A stretch of DNA of 20,355 nt, from the IMG/VR virus record IMGVR_UViG_3300021170_000084, positions 1 through 20,355 of that record; one strand, written 5' to 3'. Position 1 is the first letter of the stretch, and every line of letters starts with the position of its first letter. A program made the translations under genes and the position numbers. The DNA comes from a virus. Below the pieces are notes generated by a model that saw only the letters and a list, made by a program, of their open reading frames with translations, did no database searches and was not told the DNA's origin. Positions 1-7,298 of the stretch are shown here, piece by piece.

Positions 1-508
1 TAGCGGGTTTGGCGCGATAGGCGTCATGCTCTTCTTTGCTGAACACGACGACTGGATTGACAGGATCGGTGTTGTCAACGACGAGTGGATACTCTTTGCG
101 TTCATAGCCGGGCACAGCCACGTAGCCCTTCTCGCTATCATGAACATGTGGCCCCGTGACAATCTGTTCATGCGCATCGAATGGAACCGGCTTGATTTCC
201 ACAGTTCCATCGAGATTTTGCACAACACTTCCGCCGTCCGGGCTCCACGTTCCCGGCCCAACTCCAGCAGGAACGCTTTGCTTCCAATCCATGCCTGGAG
301 CGTCTTCGAGGAGACGCAGATTGACCAGCGTGCCACTCACAACGCGAACGATGACAGCCGGGCAGTCGGCTTTCTTCGTGTCTTCATACTTGTACACAAC
401 GATTTGACCGAGTTTGGGCTTCGCAATTGCACTCAGAGCGACTACCGGCTTCGCGGCCGGAATCGCCACTGCTTCTTCGGGTACAACGACCTTCGGTGCT
501 GTTGCCAT
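1..508 (-). CDS. Hypothetical virion-module protein, cut by left edge
   Basis: This open reading frame starts at ATG 508 and runs off the left edge, leaving 169 codons with no stop seen. A strong ribosome site (GGGAGG, about 6 bases upstream) fixes the start. The N-terminus is rich in Ala, Val and Pro (residues 1-30). A compact region follows with a KPKLGQIVVYKY-like beta strand, a GTLVNLRLL strand and a W-x-T-S/V-P type segment. This resembles small accessory proteins found after coat genes in many phages, often with a 'vocal' pattern of bulk hydrophobic strands, but I do not recognise a named family. It is the last gene seen in the head operon, 60 bases after the signal-peptide protein. Function unknown; a head or neck accessory role is inferred from position only. 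Confidence 0.8.
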   Translation of the reverse strand, partial: MATAPKVVVPEEAVAIPAAKPVVALSAIAKPKLGQIVVYKYEDTKKADCPAVIVRVVSGTLVNLRLLEDAPGMDWKQSVPAGVGPGTWSPDGGSVVQNLDGTVEIKPVPFDAHEQIVTGPHVHDSEKGYVAVPGYERKEYPLVVDNTDPVNPVVVFSKEEHDAYRAKPA

Positions 509-535
509 AATTTTCCTCCCTTTGAAGTGAAGCGA

Positions 536-555
536 GGCCCGCTCGAAAGCAGGCC
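536..555 (-). other. Small intergenic hairpin
   Basis: Positions 536-542 and 549-555 pair on the minus-strand transcript as a 7-bp GC-rich stem (one G-U pair) with a 6-base loop. It sits between the stop of the signal-peptide gene and the next ribosome site. No U-run follows, so it is a weak terminator candidate at best. An mRNA-stabilising 3' hairpin is equally possible. Confidence 0.3.
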
Positions 556-568
556 CCGGAAAGTGTGA

Positions 569-1411
569 TTAGGTGAGTGACGAAGGAACCCACTTCGACA
601 AGCTGGACGACCATGTAAACGTGAAGGTATGTCCCGCCGTGCCGGTTCCCGCTGTCATAATGTTTCCAGCCGCTGTCCACGTCCATGTGGATCCCGCGGC
701 CGAAATCACCGTGAAGGAACAACCGCCGACGGCCGTAGCATTGCAGCCGACCGGTTGCGTCCAGTTCACGATTGCCGCTGAACCGCTCACGACAAATAGC
801 GGACCGGTAGGCAAATTGGCGCCAGCCCCAGAAACCACCGAAGCAGTTTGCGCGGAGGAATCAATCGCCCAAGGATTCTGAAACCCCGGTACCCATGTGC
901 CTGTGAGTGAGGAGCACAGCCACTGCGCCCCTGTCAGCACATTGACCCACGGAGTTGCGGGTGTATTGGCCGCAGTACAAGCACCGCCAAGCGGAGGGTC
1001 TTGGTTAAAGAACCCGTTTGGCATGGGGTTCCCGCCGTTGGCCGTGTTGTAAACCGGCGCGACAAGTACCATGTCTCCATTCGGATGCGGACTGGCCTGG
1101 GTGCCCAGGTATCCGCGCAATCCGCAAGTTATTTTGCTTGTGGTGTTGACGGTGAGTACCCCGAAGGCTTCACGGCCAACATAGAAGACGCTTACCGGAG
1201 TTCCAGGCAGCGTAGGTGCACTGATGCCTGTTACGGAGGCAAGCGTCATGCAGTTGTCGATTGTCGGTGAGGTTCCAGCATATAGTGCTGGTCCGTTCAC
1301 CGACGAGGCGAGAGTGGTCATGGTAAGCGCGGTCTGAGCTTGCGAAATTCCACAGAAAGCCAAGACCGCAGCGAGGGTGAGAATTGCTTTTTTGATGTGT
1401 TGGATGTTCAT
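569..1411 (-). CDS. Signal-peptide-bearing protein in head operon
   Basis: 280 aa. The preferred start is ATG 1411, which has AAGGAG at good spacing and lies 10 bases after the coat stop. A longer frame reaches 1480 but lacks a ribosome site. Residues 1-26 form a classic Sec signal peptide: basic n-region (HIKK), hydrophobic core (ILTLAAVLAF) and an Ala-Gln-Ala-Gln cleavage-like end. There is no lipobox. The rest is rich in Gly, Ala, Ser and Thr with scattered cysteines. It ends in a beta-rich stretch (TWTWTAAGN ... FTFTWSSSLSKWVPS) like the C-terminal parts of some phage decoration or fibre proteins. A secretion signal is odd for a virion gene. It may be a surface, decoration or host-modifying protein. 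Function is not established. Confidence 0.8.
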   Translation of the reverse strand: MNIQHIKKAILTLAAVLAFCGISQAQTALTMTTLASSVNGPALYAGTSPTIDNCMTLASVTGISAPTLPGTPVSVFYVGREAFGVLTVNTTSKITCGLRGYLGTQASPHPNGDMVLVAPVYNTANGGNPMPNGFFNQDPPLGGACTAANTPATPWVNVLTGAQWLCSSLTGTWVPGFQNPWAIDSSAQTASVVSGAGANLPTGPLFVVSGSAAIVNWTQPVGCNATAVGGCSFTVISAAGSTWTWTAAGNIMTAGTGTAGHTFTFTWSSSLSKWVPSSLT

Positions 1412-1421
1412 GTTTTTCTCC

Positions 1422-2690
1422 TTAGCTCGCAATTCTGCAAGCCCCCTGCGGATATTTTGTGAGCCAGCCACCCAGGACATCGAGCCTCAACAGCAGCCGG
1501 TCTGTGTTGATGTCGGGCTGACCCCAAGTGCGGATCGCGAGGCCAAGTTCCTTGTCTGCCGCCATCTCCATGATGTGTTGGTTTTCGTACGTTTCAAGGT
1601 CCGCGCACGCAAACGTGAACGCTTCAGGGTGGAAAGCAAGCCCACGTACCGACTGCACAGCGGTTGCACCGTTGACGGTAATCGCTGCGCCGTTTGCCGG
1701 TGAAACATCAACAGTCTGATACGGACCAGCAAGGACAATGCCGTCGCCATCGACACAGCCAATCGGGATGGTTGCGTTACCGGCACCATCGGAAGTGACG
1801 TTTGCGGTCACAACAAATTGCCGCAAGTCCCCTGTCGATTGCCGAGTTAGTGGATTGATGCGATGCACGCCGGCGAAGGTGATGATGTCGCCGACGCGTA
1901 GCAGGTTTACGATGCTGTTCGACCAAGTGTTTGTGATGATTGAACTGCCGACTTGCCCAGCGCCATTCACGACTCCCGCCCCGCCCTGCGTCCCGGTTGT
2001 AAACACGGGAGCGTTTTGGGTCATGAACCATGAAAAGCCGAGGCCCTTGGCGACCAGGCCCTTGAAGTAATCTTCCTTGCCGCCTTCTCCTGGAGCGAGT
2101 GAGCGCATGAAGCCGATGCTGGCCGTTCCCGCAGCGTTCGCGATCAAGCCTTGCAGTGCCGGAAAGATAATGCGCTGCATTTTTGGGCTGATGTGCACGG
2201 TCAAATCATCTTCATCAATCGGAAAACCCTCATCCGCCAAGATCTGCAGGGCGTTTAGATACGTGTCCGCAGTGTTGGGGGTGGTTCCAGGCGTTCCGAC
2301 TTCCGCTGGTACATCGACAAAACGCTGCATGCCGTCATAGTCGATGTCGTTGGCGATTTGCACGATGGCTGGCTTCGTGACGCGATTTGTAAAATCATCA
2401 AGCGACAAAGCCATATCCGAAGAAGTGAATCCGCGTGCTTGCTGGTACTGCTTGTTCAGGATTAACGGAACGGATCTTTCCATGTAGTCCTGAAGCTGAA
2501 TGCCTTGCCCTGCGGTGCTGACGGCTCGGGCGGGTTTTCGAATATTCAGCAAATAGCCGATCTTCGCTCCTGCACGCCCAAACTTATCGTCATACTCTCT
2601 TGAAACCTTTTTCGTGAAGGAGATGGAGTTTTCGAGAACCATGAGGTTCTTGTAACTGATCTCCTGATTGGTCAGTAAAACGTTGGACAT
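1422..2690 (-). CDS. Major capsid protein, P22 coat family
   Basis: 422 aa, close to the 430 aa of P22 gp5. It forms the icosahedral head shell around the scaffold. The N-terminus (SNVLLTNQEISYKNLMVLEN) and the pattern of a long N-arm, an R-G-F-T-S-S-D-M segment near residue 90 and a TVHISPKMQ-type strand near 165 fit the P22 coat family (HK97 fold). A beta-rich inserted stretch around residues 225-345 would match the extra I-domain typical of this family. The start ATG 2690 has AGGAG at good spacing. The gene lies 16 bases after the scaffold gene and directly before the signal-peptide protein, the usual portal-scaffold-coat order. Family assignment is from sequence pattern and gene context, without a search. 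Confidence 0.9.
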   Translation of the reverse strand: MSNVLLTNQEISYKNLMVLENSISFTKKVSREYDDKFGRAGAKIGYLLNIRKPARAVSTAGQGIQLQDYMERSVPLILNKQYQQARGFTSSDMALSLDDFTNRVTKPAIVQIANDIDYDGMQRFVDVPAEVGTPGTTPNTADTYLNALQILADEGFPIDEDDLTVHISPKMQRIIFPALQGLIANAAGTASIGFMRSLAPGEGGKEDYFKGLVAKGLGFSWFMTQNAPVFTTGTQGGAGVVNGAGQVGSSIITNTWSNSIVNLLRVGDIITFAGVHRINPLTRQSTGDLRQFVVTANVTSDGAGNATIPIGCVDGDGIVLAGPYQTVDVSPANGAAITVNGATAVQSVRGLAFHPEAFTFACADLETYENQHIMEMAADKELGLAIRTWGQPDINTDRLLLRLDVLGGWLTKYPQGACRIAS

Positions 2691-2706
2691 AGATTAGTCT
2701 CCTGTT

Positions 2707-3645
2707 TTATCTCCCCATGCGCTGCGCGGCCTTGAAGGCTTTGTAATTTCCTTTTTCTGCCGCTGCGCGAGATGTGAGAGGCGATGTGGTAGCCGCAGTC
2801 GATACCGGCCTTACCGGGGCAGGTACCTTGGGCTTTGGTTTGAGGTTTGCTCCACCGTTAGCATCGCTGGTTGATGGCGAGCCAGTCTTCAGCCTCGATG
2901 AGAGGCGACCAACTTCCATAACGGCAGAGAGTGGCGACATCTCCGCTAGCTTTCGCGCGTAATCAGGATGCTTGCCAAGGTAGTAAGCCACCTCAGCGCC
3001 GTTTTCCTGTTCTACGATTGCCAGCGTCACTGCTTGGTGCATGGGAATATCCTGGTTAACGACTTCTTCCCAGTCGTCGTGCTCTTCCTTGAATTCCTCG
3101 ACCTGGGAGCGATAGTTGTTTTGAATTTCCGTGAGGCGCTCGCGTTCCGCGCGTTCGGCATTTTCGCGTTGCTCTTTCGTCGCGCGCGTCTTGTAGCCCC
3201 AATCAAGCAAAGCGTCTTCGTATTCCTGGTCGGTTTGGTAGTCCGCGCGTGCCGGGCGCGGGTTCTCATCTTTCTTTTCGGGTTTGGCCTTGCCTTCAAG
3301 AGCATCGAGACGCTGCTTCAGTTCGGCGTTTTCTTTTGCGAGCTTGTCAGTTGCGCGTTGAATCTTGCGCTGCGTGCGCGTGAGTTTTGGTTGGGGCTGT
3401 CGTCCCTGTTCATCTTCCTCGTCTTCGGACTCCTCGGCCTTTTTGGTAGCAGCCTTACCCTCTTGAGCTTCCTGCCATTCGGTGTGGGCGGCTTCAAATT
3501 CTTCCTCGGTGGCGAACGTATCGCGTTCGGGCTCGGCTGCCGGTTCCGGCTTGTCGATTTCGTAGCCGTTCTTTTCGAGCACATCCTGAATGTCTTTGTC
3601 TGTGGCCCCTATGCTTCCTGACTTCATTACGATTCCTGTTGGCAT
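2707..3645 (-). CDS. Capsid scaffolding protein
   Basis: 312 aa, about the size of P22 scaffold (303 aa). It guides coat assembly and is lost on maturation. The protein is extremely charged. An acidic run (EESEDEEDE, near residue 72) is followed by a likely coiled coil at about 88-125 (QRKIQRATDKLAKENAELK) and a long Glu/Arg-rich helix to about 195. The tail ends in a basic helix (YKAFKAAQRMGR), as expected for the coat-binding end of P22-like scaffolds. Start ATG 3645 has GGAGG four bases upstream and follows the portal stop by 10 bases. Sequence identity in this class is low, so the call relies on composition, size and position between portal and coat. Confidence 0.85.
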   Translation of the reverse strand: MPTGIVMKSGSIGATDKDIQDVLEKNGYEIDKPEPAAEPERDTFATEEEFEAAHTEWQEAQEGKAATKKAEESEDEEDEQGRQPQPKLTRTQRKIQRATDKLAKENAELKQRLDALEGKAKPEKKDENPRPARADYQTDQEYEDALLDWGYKTRATKEQRENAERAERERLTEIQNNYRSQVEEFKEEHDDWEEVVNQDIPMHQAVTLAIVEQENGAEVAYYLGKHPDYARKLAEMSPLSAVMEVGRLSSRLKTGSPSTSDANGGANLKPKPKVPAPVRPVSTAATTSPLTSRAAAEKGNYKAFKAAQRMGR

Positions 3646-3655
3646 GTTTCCTCCG

Positions 3656-5836
3656 TTAAATTGGCTTCACCGGGGCGGTAGGCGCCGCCGGCGTGATGGG
3701 CTGTACCTTTGGTTCAACGCTTCCGGGAAGTTCTGGGGTCTGCGGCGCATCGCCTGCTTCGTCCTCAACGGTCATCGACTCATGCAGGAGTTGCATCCGG
3801 TGACTGATGGTGTCGAGTTCGGCTTGCATGGCTGCCTTGCCAGCCTCGGCATTCGATTTAATCAGCGCTTCGATCATTCCGGCCTGCGCCTGTATGTTCG
3901 CGACGCGCTCACGAGATTCCAGTTCAAGGCGCTTCGTGCGAATCGTGTCTGTCGCCCGCGCTAATTCCGCAACCATTTGGTTATGCTGTTGACCAAGTTG
4001 CTGGAGTTGCGCTTGCAGCGTGGCGAGCTGGTTCTGTGGGTCGGTATCGTCCTGATCGGCAAGCCCTGGAGGCAATGCTTTCTTCAATCGGTTAGCCAGC
4101 GCCTCTGATCCAGGCCAGTCCATGCTCTTAACCATCAAATCACCGATGATCATGAACAATTCAGGCTTGGCAGTAACAAGGCTCATCATCGCTTTCGCCG
4201 CTTCTTGTCGCGCGGTGCGATAGCTCGGGCCAGCCGATAGCGTTACGTCGTAGTTTCCTGTCCCAATGTCATAAATCTTGTCGAGTGCGGGAGGACTGAG
4301 TAGTTCTTGCGCTTCGGTCGGGTCGCTATGTACGGAGTTGAACAGCACGGCGTGCTTGACCGAATCATCGGGATTGATGATGCGCTGGACACGCGCGCTG
4401 GTGATCAAATGCGGGAAATCATCGAGTAGAATCTTTCCTTGCCAGCGAATGGCGCGATTTAGATTGTCGGAATAGTTGACTGTGCCCGTGTCAGAGGCTT
4501 GCTGACGCGACAGAACAGCGACGCCGGATTCAATCTGCGGACCTTGCTCACCGAGCCCAGGTTCATAAATGCCCAGGACCGACTTAAGATCGTAATCAGC
4601 CTGCTGCGCAAGGGCTGATAGCGCTTGAATCGGCGGCTCATGACCGGCTCGCGTCGGTGGAGGCAGTGGCCTACCTTCTCCGTCATATGCCTTGAAGTAC
4701 AGAAACGGATAATTCTTGCGATTGGCCTGCCGATATTCTTCTTCGTGGTTGCCGAGAGAACCTTCTGGCACATATAGCGGGTCCTTGGGAGCGAGCGCAA
4801 CCATCTCCGCCGCTGCCGTGATGTTATAGTTGTACATCCGCTGCGGGTCGATGGCATCGTGCACGATTCCAGCCTTGTAAATCTTCCCGTTCACATTCAG
4901 CTTCGTGCCATTCAGTTCAATGATGGGGATGTATTTCCCGGTCCACTCATAACGTTCGAGCACTTCCATCGCGTTGTGCTGCGCGCATTTCACGGTGCGC
5001 GCTAGGACTTCGCGTTCGTCTTCGACGTGATCGTCTTCTGTGAGGTCGCCTTCATATTTCGAGCTTCCATCACTCAGTAGACACAAATTTTTGCGTTCCA
5101 GTTCGAGCCACCAGTATTCAGCGATGCGGATACCGTCCTTGGTCACCCATCCGGGCGCATTGTTGCCGACACCGTTCAAGGAACTGAGTGTTGCAATCGT
5201 GGATCGCGGATACTTTTCCTTGTACTGATCCATGTGCATGTCTTCGATGCAGTGGCACCATAGCGGATCCGTGCCGTCTGCTGCGCGGATTGGCGACATG
5301 AACACCGAAAAGGGATTGTCGATGGGGGCTATCCTGGGCTCCTGGGCGAAGGAATCCCGCGAGCCTGGCTTATCACTCAAGTATTCGTGATTGATGCGCC
5401 AGTACGACCAGCCAATGCGCAGCATGAAATCATAGGCGCAGTCGTAAGTCGTGTCCGCAAAGCTCGCCACCTCGATATGCCGCAAGGCGCCTTGAAAGAT
5501 TTGCGCTATTTCAGGGTCTGAACCTGAGCCAACCGGATCAACCAGCATGGCCGGTCTGTGTTGTCGTTCTTCCCCGGTGTACTGCCGCAAGAATGTCGGG
5601 ATGCGGTTGACCGTAAGGACGGGGCGCCCTTCAATCTCGCGCTGGGACTTGATAGCGGGATTCCACTGCGTTTCCCCGATGGAGAAGCGCAAGGCGTCAA
5701 GCCCTCTCTCGCGGACTTCGGATTCCGTTTCCTCGGTGAGCGTGAAACGCTTGAGCGAAGTCTCGATCAGCTTGCGTTCATTCTCGGCCGAGGACTTCCG
5801 TTTGCTCTTGGATTTTTGTGCTGTTGCTGTGGGCAT
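3656..5836 (-). CDS. Portal protein, P22 family
   Basis: 726 aa, almost exactly the P22 portal length (725 aa). It forms the dodecameric DNA channel at one head vertex and docks the terminase. Visible family features include an early F-S-I-G-E-T-Q-W-N-P motif (near 51-60), RPVLTVNRI (70-78), a FMLRIGWSYWR segment (about 162-172) and a TAAAEMVALAPK helix. The C-terminal region is Gln- and Ala-rich and helical (about residues 600-690), followed by a Pro-rich tail, resembling the barrel helix of P22 portals. ATG 5836 is the only start near the N-terminus, but it has no good ribosome site: its upstream bases are the U-rich tail of a terminator-like hairpin (5843-5880). This suggests initiation depends on upstream transcription or on an unusual mechanism. 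Confidence 0.9.
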   Translation of the reverse strand: MPTATAQKSKSKRKSSAENERKLIETSLKRFTLTEETESEVRERGLDALRFSIGETQWNPAIKSQREIEGRPVLTVNRIPTFLRQYTGEERQHRPAMLVDPVGSGSDPEIAQIFQGALRHIEVASFADTTYDCAYDFMLRIGWSYWRINHEYLSDKPGSRDSFAQEPRIAPIDNPFSVFMSPIRAADGTDPLWCHCIEDMHMDQYKEKYPRSTIATLSSLNGVGNNAPGWVTKDGIRIAEYWWLELERKNLCLLSDGSSKYEGDLTEDDHVEDEREVLARTVKCAQHNAMEVLERYEWTGKYIPIIELNGTKLNVNGKIYKAGIVHDAIDPQRMYNYNITAAAEMVALAPKDPLYVPEGSLGNHEEEYRQANRKNYPFLYFKAYDGEGRPLPPPTRAGHEPPIQALSALAQQADYDLKSVLGIYEPGLGEQGPQIESGVAVLSRQQASDTGTVNYSDNLNRAIRWQGKILLDDFPHLITSARVQRIINPDDSVKHAVLFNSVHSDPTEAQELLSPPALDKIYDIGTGNYDVTLSAGPSYRTARQEAAKAMMSLVTAKPELFMIIGDLMVKSMDWPGSEALANRLKKALPPGLADQDDTDPQNQLATLQAQLQQLGQQHNQMVAELARATDTIRTKRLELESRERVANIQAQAGMIEALIKSNAEAGKAAMQAELDTISHRMQLLHESMTVEDEAGDAPQTPELPGSVEPKVQPITPAAPTAPVKPI

Positions 5837-5842
5837 AAGAAA

Positions 5843-5880
5843 AAGGCCAGCGCAGAGGATTGCTCCTCGACACTGGCCTT
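5843..5880 (-). terminator. Intrinsic-terminator-like hairpin before portal
   Basis: On the minus strand, 5873-5880 pairs with 5843-5850 (8 perfect bp, AAGGCCAG with CTGGCCTT). An upper stem of 5 bp (5864-5868 with 5855-5859) is capped by a GCAA loop. The 3' arm runs into TTTTTCTT and then the portal ATG. Shape and U-run fit a rho-independent terminator reading leftward. It separates the small-gene and GroES block from portal, scaffold and coat. Confidence 0.75.
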
Positions 5881-5907
5881 CGGATGTTCCGATCAGCCTG
5901 AAGCGTA

Positions 5908-6138
5908 TTAGCTAAACTTTACTTTGGTTGTTACTACTTCTGCCATCATGGGTTGGCCATTTTGGATTTCTAGCTTCTCAATCCGTCCGAAGCCGAGATT
6001 CTTGCAGAACTGTACGAACTCGATCCACTGGGACGAGATGGCGGGCTCGCGCCCTACAGGCTTTCTGCAATCAATTCGCTCGCTGGTCTCAAACTCGGAC
6101 ATTGGCATCCTGTTGACGCTGCTGAATTTGGAAGGCAT
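5908..6138 (-). CDS. Small phage protein of unknown function
   Basis: Up to 76 aa. ATG 6138 directly abuts the stop of the GroES-like gene, which suggests translational coupling. A second start at ATG 6102 (64 aa) has AGGA five bases upstream and may be the true one. The conserved-looking core is ISSQWIEFVQFCKNLGFGRIEKLEIQNGQP split over residues 34-63, a helix followed by two strands. I have the impression of similar small proteins near phage head genes, but I cannot name a family. It is the last gene before the terminator-like hairpin and the portal. Function unknown. Confidence 0.7.
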   Translation of the reverse strand: MPSKFSSVNRMPMSEFETSERIDCRKPVGREPAISSQWIEFVQFCKNLGFGRIEKLEIQNGQPMMAEVVTTKVKFS

Positions 6139-6630
6139 TTACGCGAGAACCACCCGGCAATCTGCTTCTTGACACAGCGCAATCTCTTCGCCCCATCCCG
6201 CTTCGAGTGAACTCCAGTCATGCCAGCGCCCAATAATCACTTCATCGCCCACGCGCACCATCATTGGCTGACGATGGCCGGCAATGTATTCCCACTCGCC
6301 GCCAGTCGATTGCTGAATACCATTTTCGTCCGGGCACCAGAGAACGCCCGTCTTCCGCCATGCGCCATCGATCCATTTGCCCGGACCCGCTTTCAGGATC
6401 ACGCCTCTACGCGATGATGTCTCCAGCGCTGCAATCTCTGGCCGCAGAATAAGCGAGTTGTTCCGTTCTCGGAACAGACGCACAAGGATGCGATCATTGC
6501 GTGGCGTCCATTCGGTCGTGAATTGCTGACAACCGGGAGTCGTATGCCAGCCGCCATCGCCGTGATGTGGGCTGACGTAGGTTTCACTGGGATTGTTGCG
6601 AGCTTTAATTTCTTGCTTTGTGAGGGGCAT
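6139..6630 (-). CDS. GroES-like co-chaperonin
   Basis: 163 aa from ATG 6630; a GTG at 6666 in frame would add 12 residues but neither has a strong ribosome site. Residues 45-52 (NDRILVRL) match the first GroES strand. A loop with the hydrophobic triplet LIL (60-62) corresponds to the GroEL-binding mobile loop (IVL in E. coli). RRGVILKAGPGK (74-85), VRVGDEVIIGRW (125-136) and a C-terminal EADCRVVLA (155-163) complete the Cpn10 pattern. It is longer than bacterial GroES (about 97 aa) because of a 44-residue N-terminal extension and an insert near 86-120. Phage GroES analogues such as T4 gp31 partner with host GroEL to fold the coat. Location between terminase and portal fits that role. No GroEL gene is present. 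Confidence 0.8.
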   Translation of the reverse strand: MPLTKQEIKARNNPSETYVSPHHGDGGWHTTPGCQQFTTEWTPRNDRILVRLFRERNNSLILRPEIAALETSSRRGVILKAGPGKWIDGAWRKTGVLWCPDENGIQQSTGGEWEYIAGHRQPMMVRVGDEVIIGRWHDWSSLEAGWGEEIALCQEADCRVVLA

Positions 6631-6760
6631 TGTTAGGTTTCCACCAAAGCGGATTGGTACTGCCACGGTAAATAAAGAATCTGATATCCGCGCATCTTAT
6701 AGGTCGCGACCAGTACTCTAAGCGGGCCATTGCCTCTTCGTGAACCTCCTCCAGATTCAA
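6605..6760 (-). CDS. Small ORF with probable TTG start
   Basis: 51 aa. The TTG at 6760 overlaps the previous stop as TTGA and has GGAG five bases upstream. An ATG at 6730 would give 41 aa but has poorer spacing. The peptide begins with an acidic helix (NLEEVHEEAMARLEYW) and ends with a Trp/Pro-rich tail. It overlaps the GroES-like start by 26 bases. No family recognised. Junction and ribosome site are the main support. Confidence 0.5.
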   Translation of the reverse strand: MNLEEVHEEAMARLEYWSRPIRCADIRFFIYRGSTNPLWWKPNNAPHKARN

Positions 6761-6930
6761 GCCAACTCCGCGAGTGAAGATGTAGCCTTTTCGTGCTTGC
6801 GCTGCATGGTCCTGCCCTTGGAGGTTTCGCGACTACCCTTCATTGCCCCAATTTTGTTCATGATCTTGTACGGGATCTTGCTCTTCTCGCCGTACTGCTT
6901 TTTCAGCTTGGCTTCAAGGAAGGCTGGCAT
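6757..6930 (-). CDS. Small basic phage protein
   Basis: 57 aa, starting at ATG 6930 inside a TAATG overlap with the previous gene. It is basic and helical: an N-terminal FLEAKLKKQYG segment, then IPYKIMNKIGAMKG and a KGRTMQRKHEKA tail. The pattern with 'IPY..MN..G' and a late K-G-x-x-M-x-x-K-H resembles short conserved phage proteins I cannot name. It is sandwiched between terminase and head genes, so a packaging or head accessory role is possible but unproven. Confidence 0.75.
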   Translation of the reverse strand: MPAFLEAKLKKQYGEKSKIPYKIMNKIGAMKGSRETSKGRTMQRKHEKATSSLAELA

Positions 6931-7178
6931 TACTCTTCCTCCGCTTCGCCGTCCGTCGCCTGCCCGTGCGGCAAGCCAGCGTGCCTCGCGATATGCCCGG
7001 CCGCCCGCGCGCCCTCCCCTTTACCGAATGTGTACGATTTCGGCTCGTGCGCATAGCCCTCATAGTGATGCGTCACAACGTGCCCGCCATCCATCGCGCG
7101 CTTGATTTCAAGGCGCGCTACAACTTTCGGGCCGCTCTTGTTCTTTTTTCCTTCGACTTCGACCACGCTGCTTGCCAT
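6930..7178 (-). CDS. Small phage protein, possible DNA/RNA binding
   Basis: 82 aa from ATG 7178 with GAGGTGAG at good spacing; the ribosome site overlaps the end of the preceding 37-aa ORF. The N-terminus is Lys-rich, followed by a central beta segment (MDGGHVVTHHYEGYAHEPKSYTFGKGEG) and an Ala/His helix (ARAAGHIARHAG), ending in an acidic tail (DGEAEEE). No family recognised. It belongs to the tight run of small genes after the large terminase. Confidence 0.8.
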   Translation of the reverse strand: MASSVVEVEGKKNKSGPKVVARLEIKRAMDGGHVVTHHYEGYAHEPKSYTFGKGEGARAAGHIARHAGLPHGQATDGEAEEE

Positions 7179-7184
7179 TGTGTC

Positions 7185-7298
7185 TCACCTCATAAATAGA
7201 AATCTGTACAGCCAATACAGGCCCAGTTTGTGCGCCATCTTACGCCGCCTGTACTCTTCACGAAAATCTGTGGAATCTTTGATGAATGGAAAGCGCAT
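7185..7298 (-). CDS. Tiny basic ORF coupled to terminase
   Basis: 37 aa. ATG 7298 overlaps the large-terminase stop as TGATG, and a GGTGG lies upstream. The frame can be extended upstream to 7433, but that would sit fully inside the terminase frame, so I prefer the short form. The peptide is basic (FREEYRRRKMAHK) and ends with an aromatic-rich stretch (LGLYWLYRFLFMR). It may be a membrane-touching or protein-binding peptide. Function unknown. Confidence 0.6.
   Translation of the reverse strand: MRFPFIKDSTDFREEYRRRKMAHKLGLYWLYRFLFMR

Noticed and set aside
2968-3621. 217-codon plus-strand frame with hydrophobic stretches
   Set aside because: It is the exact antisense of the charged scaffold gene; Glu/Lys codons read as Phe/Leu on the other strand, which explains the membrane-like look.
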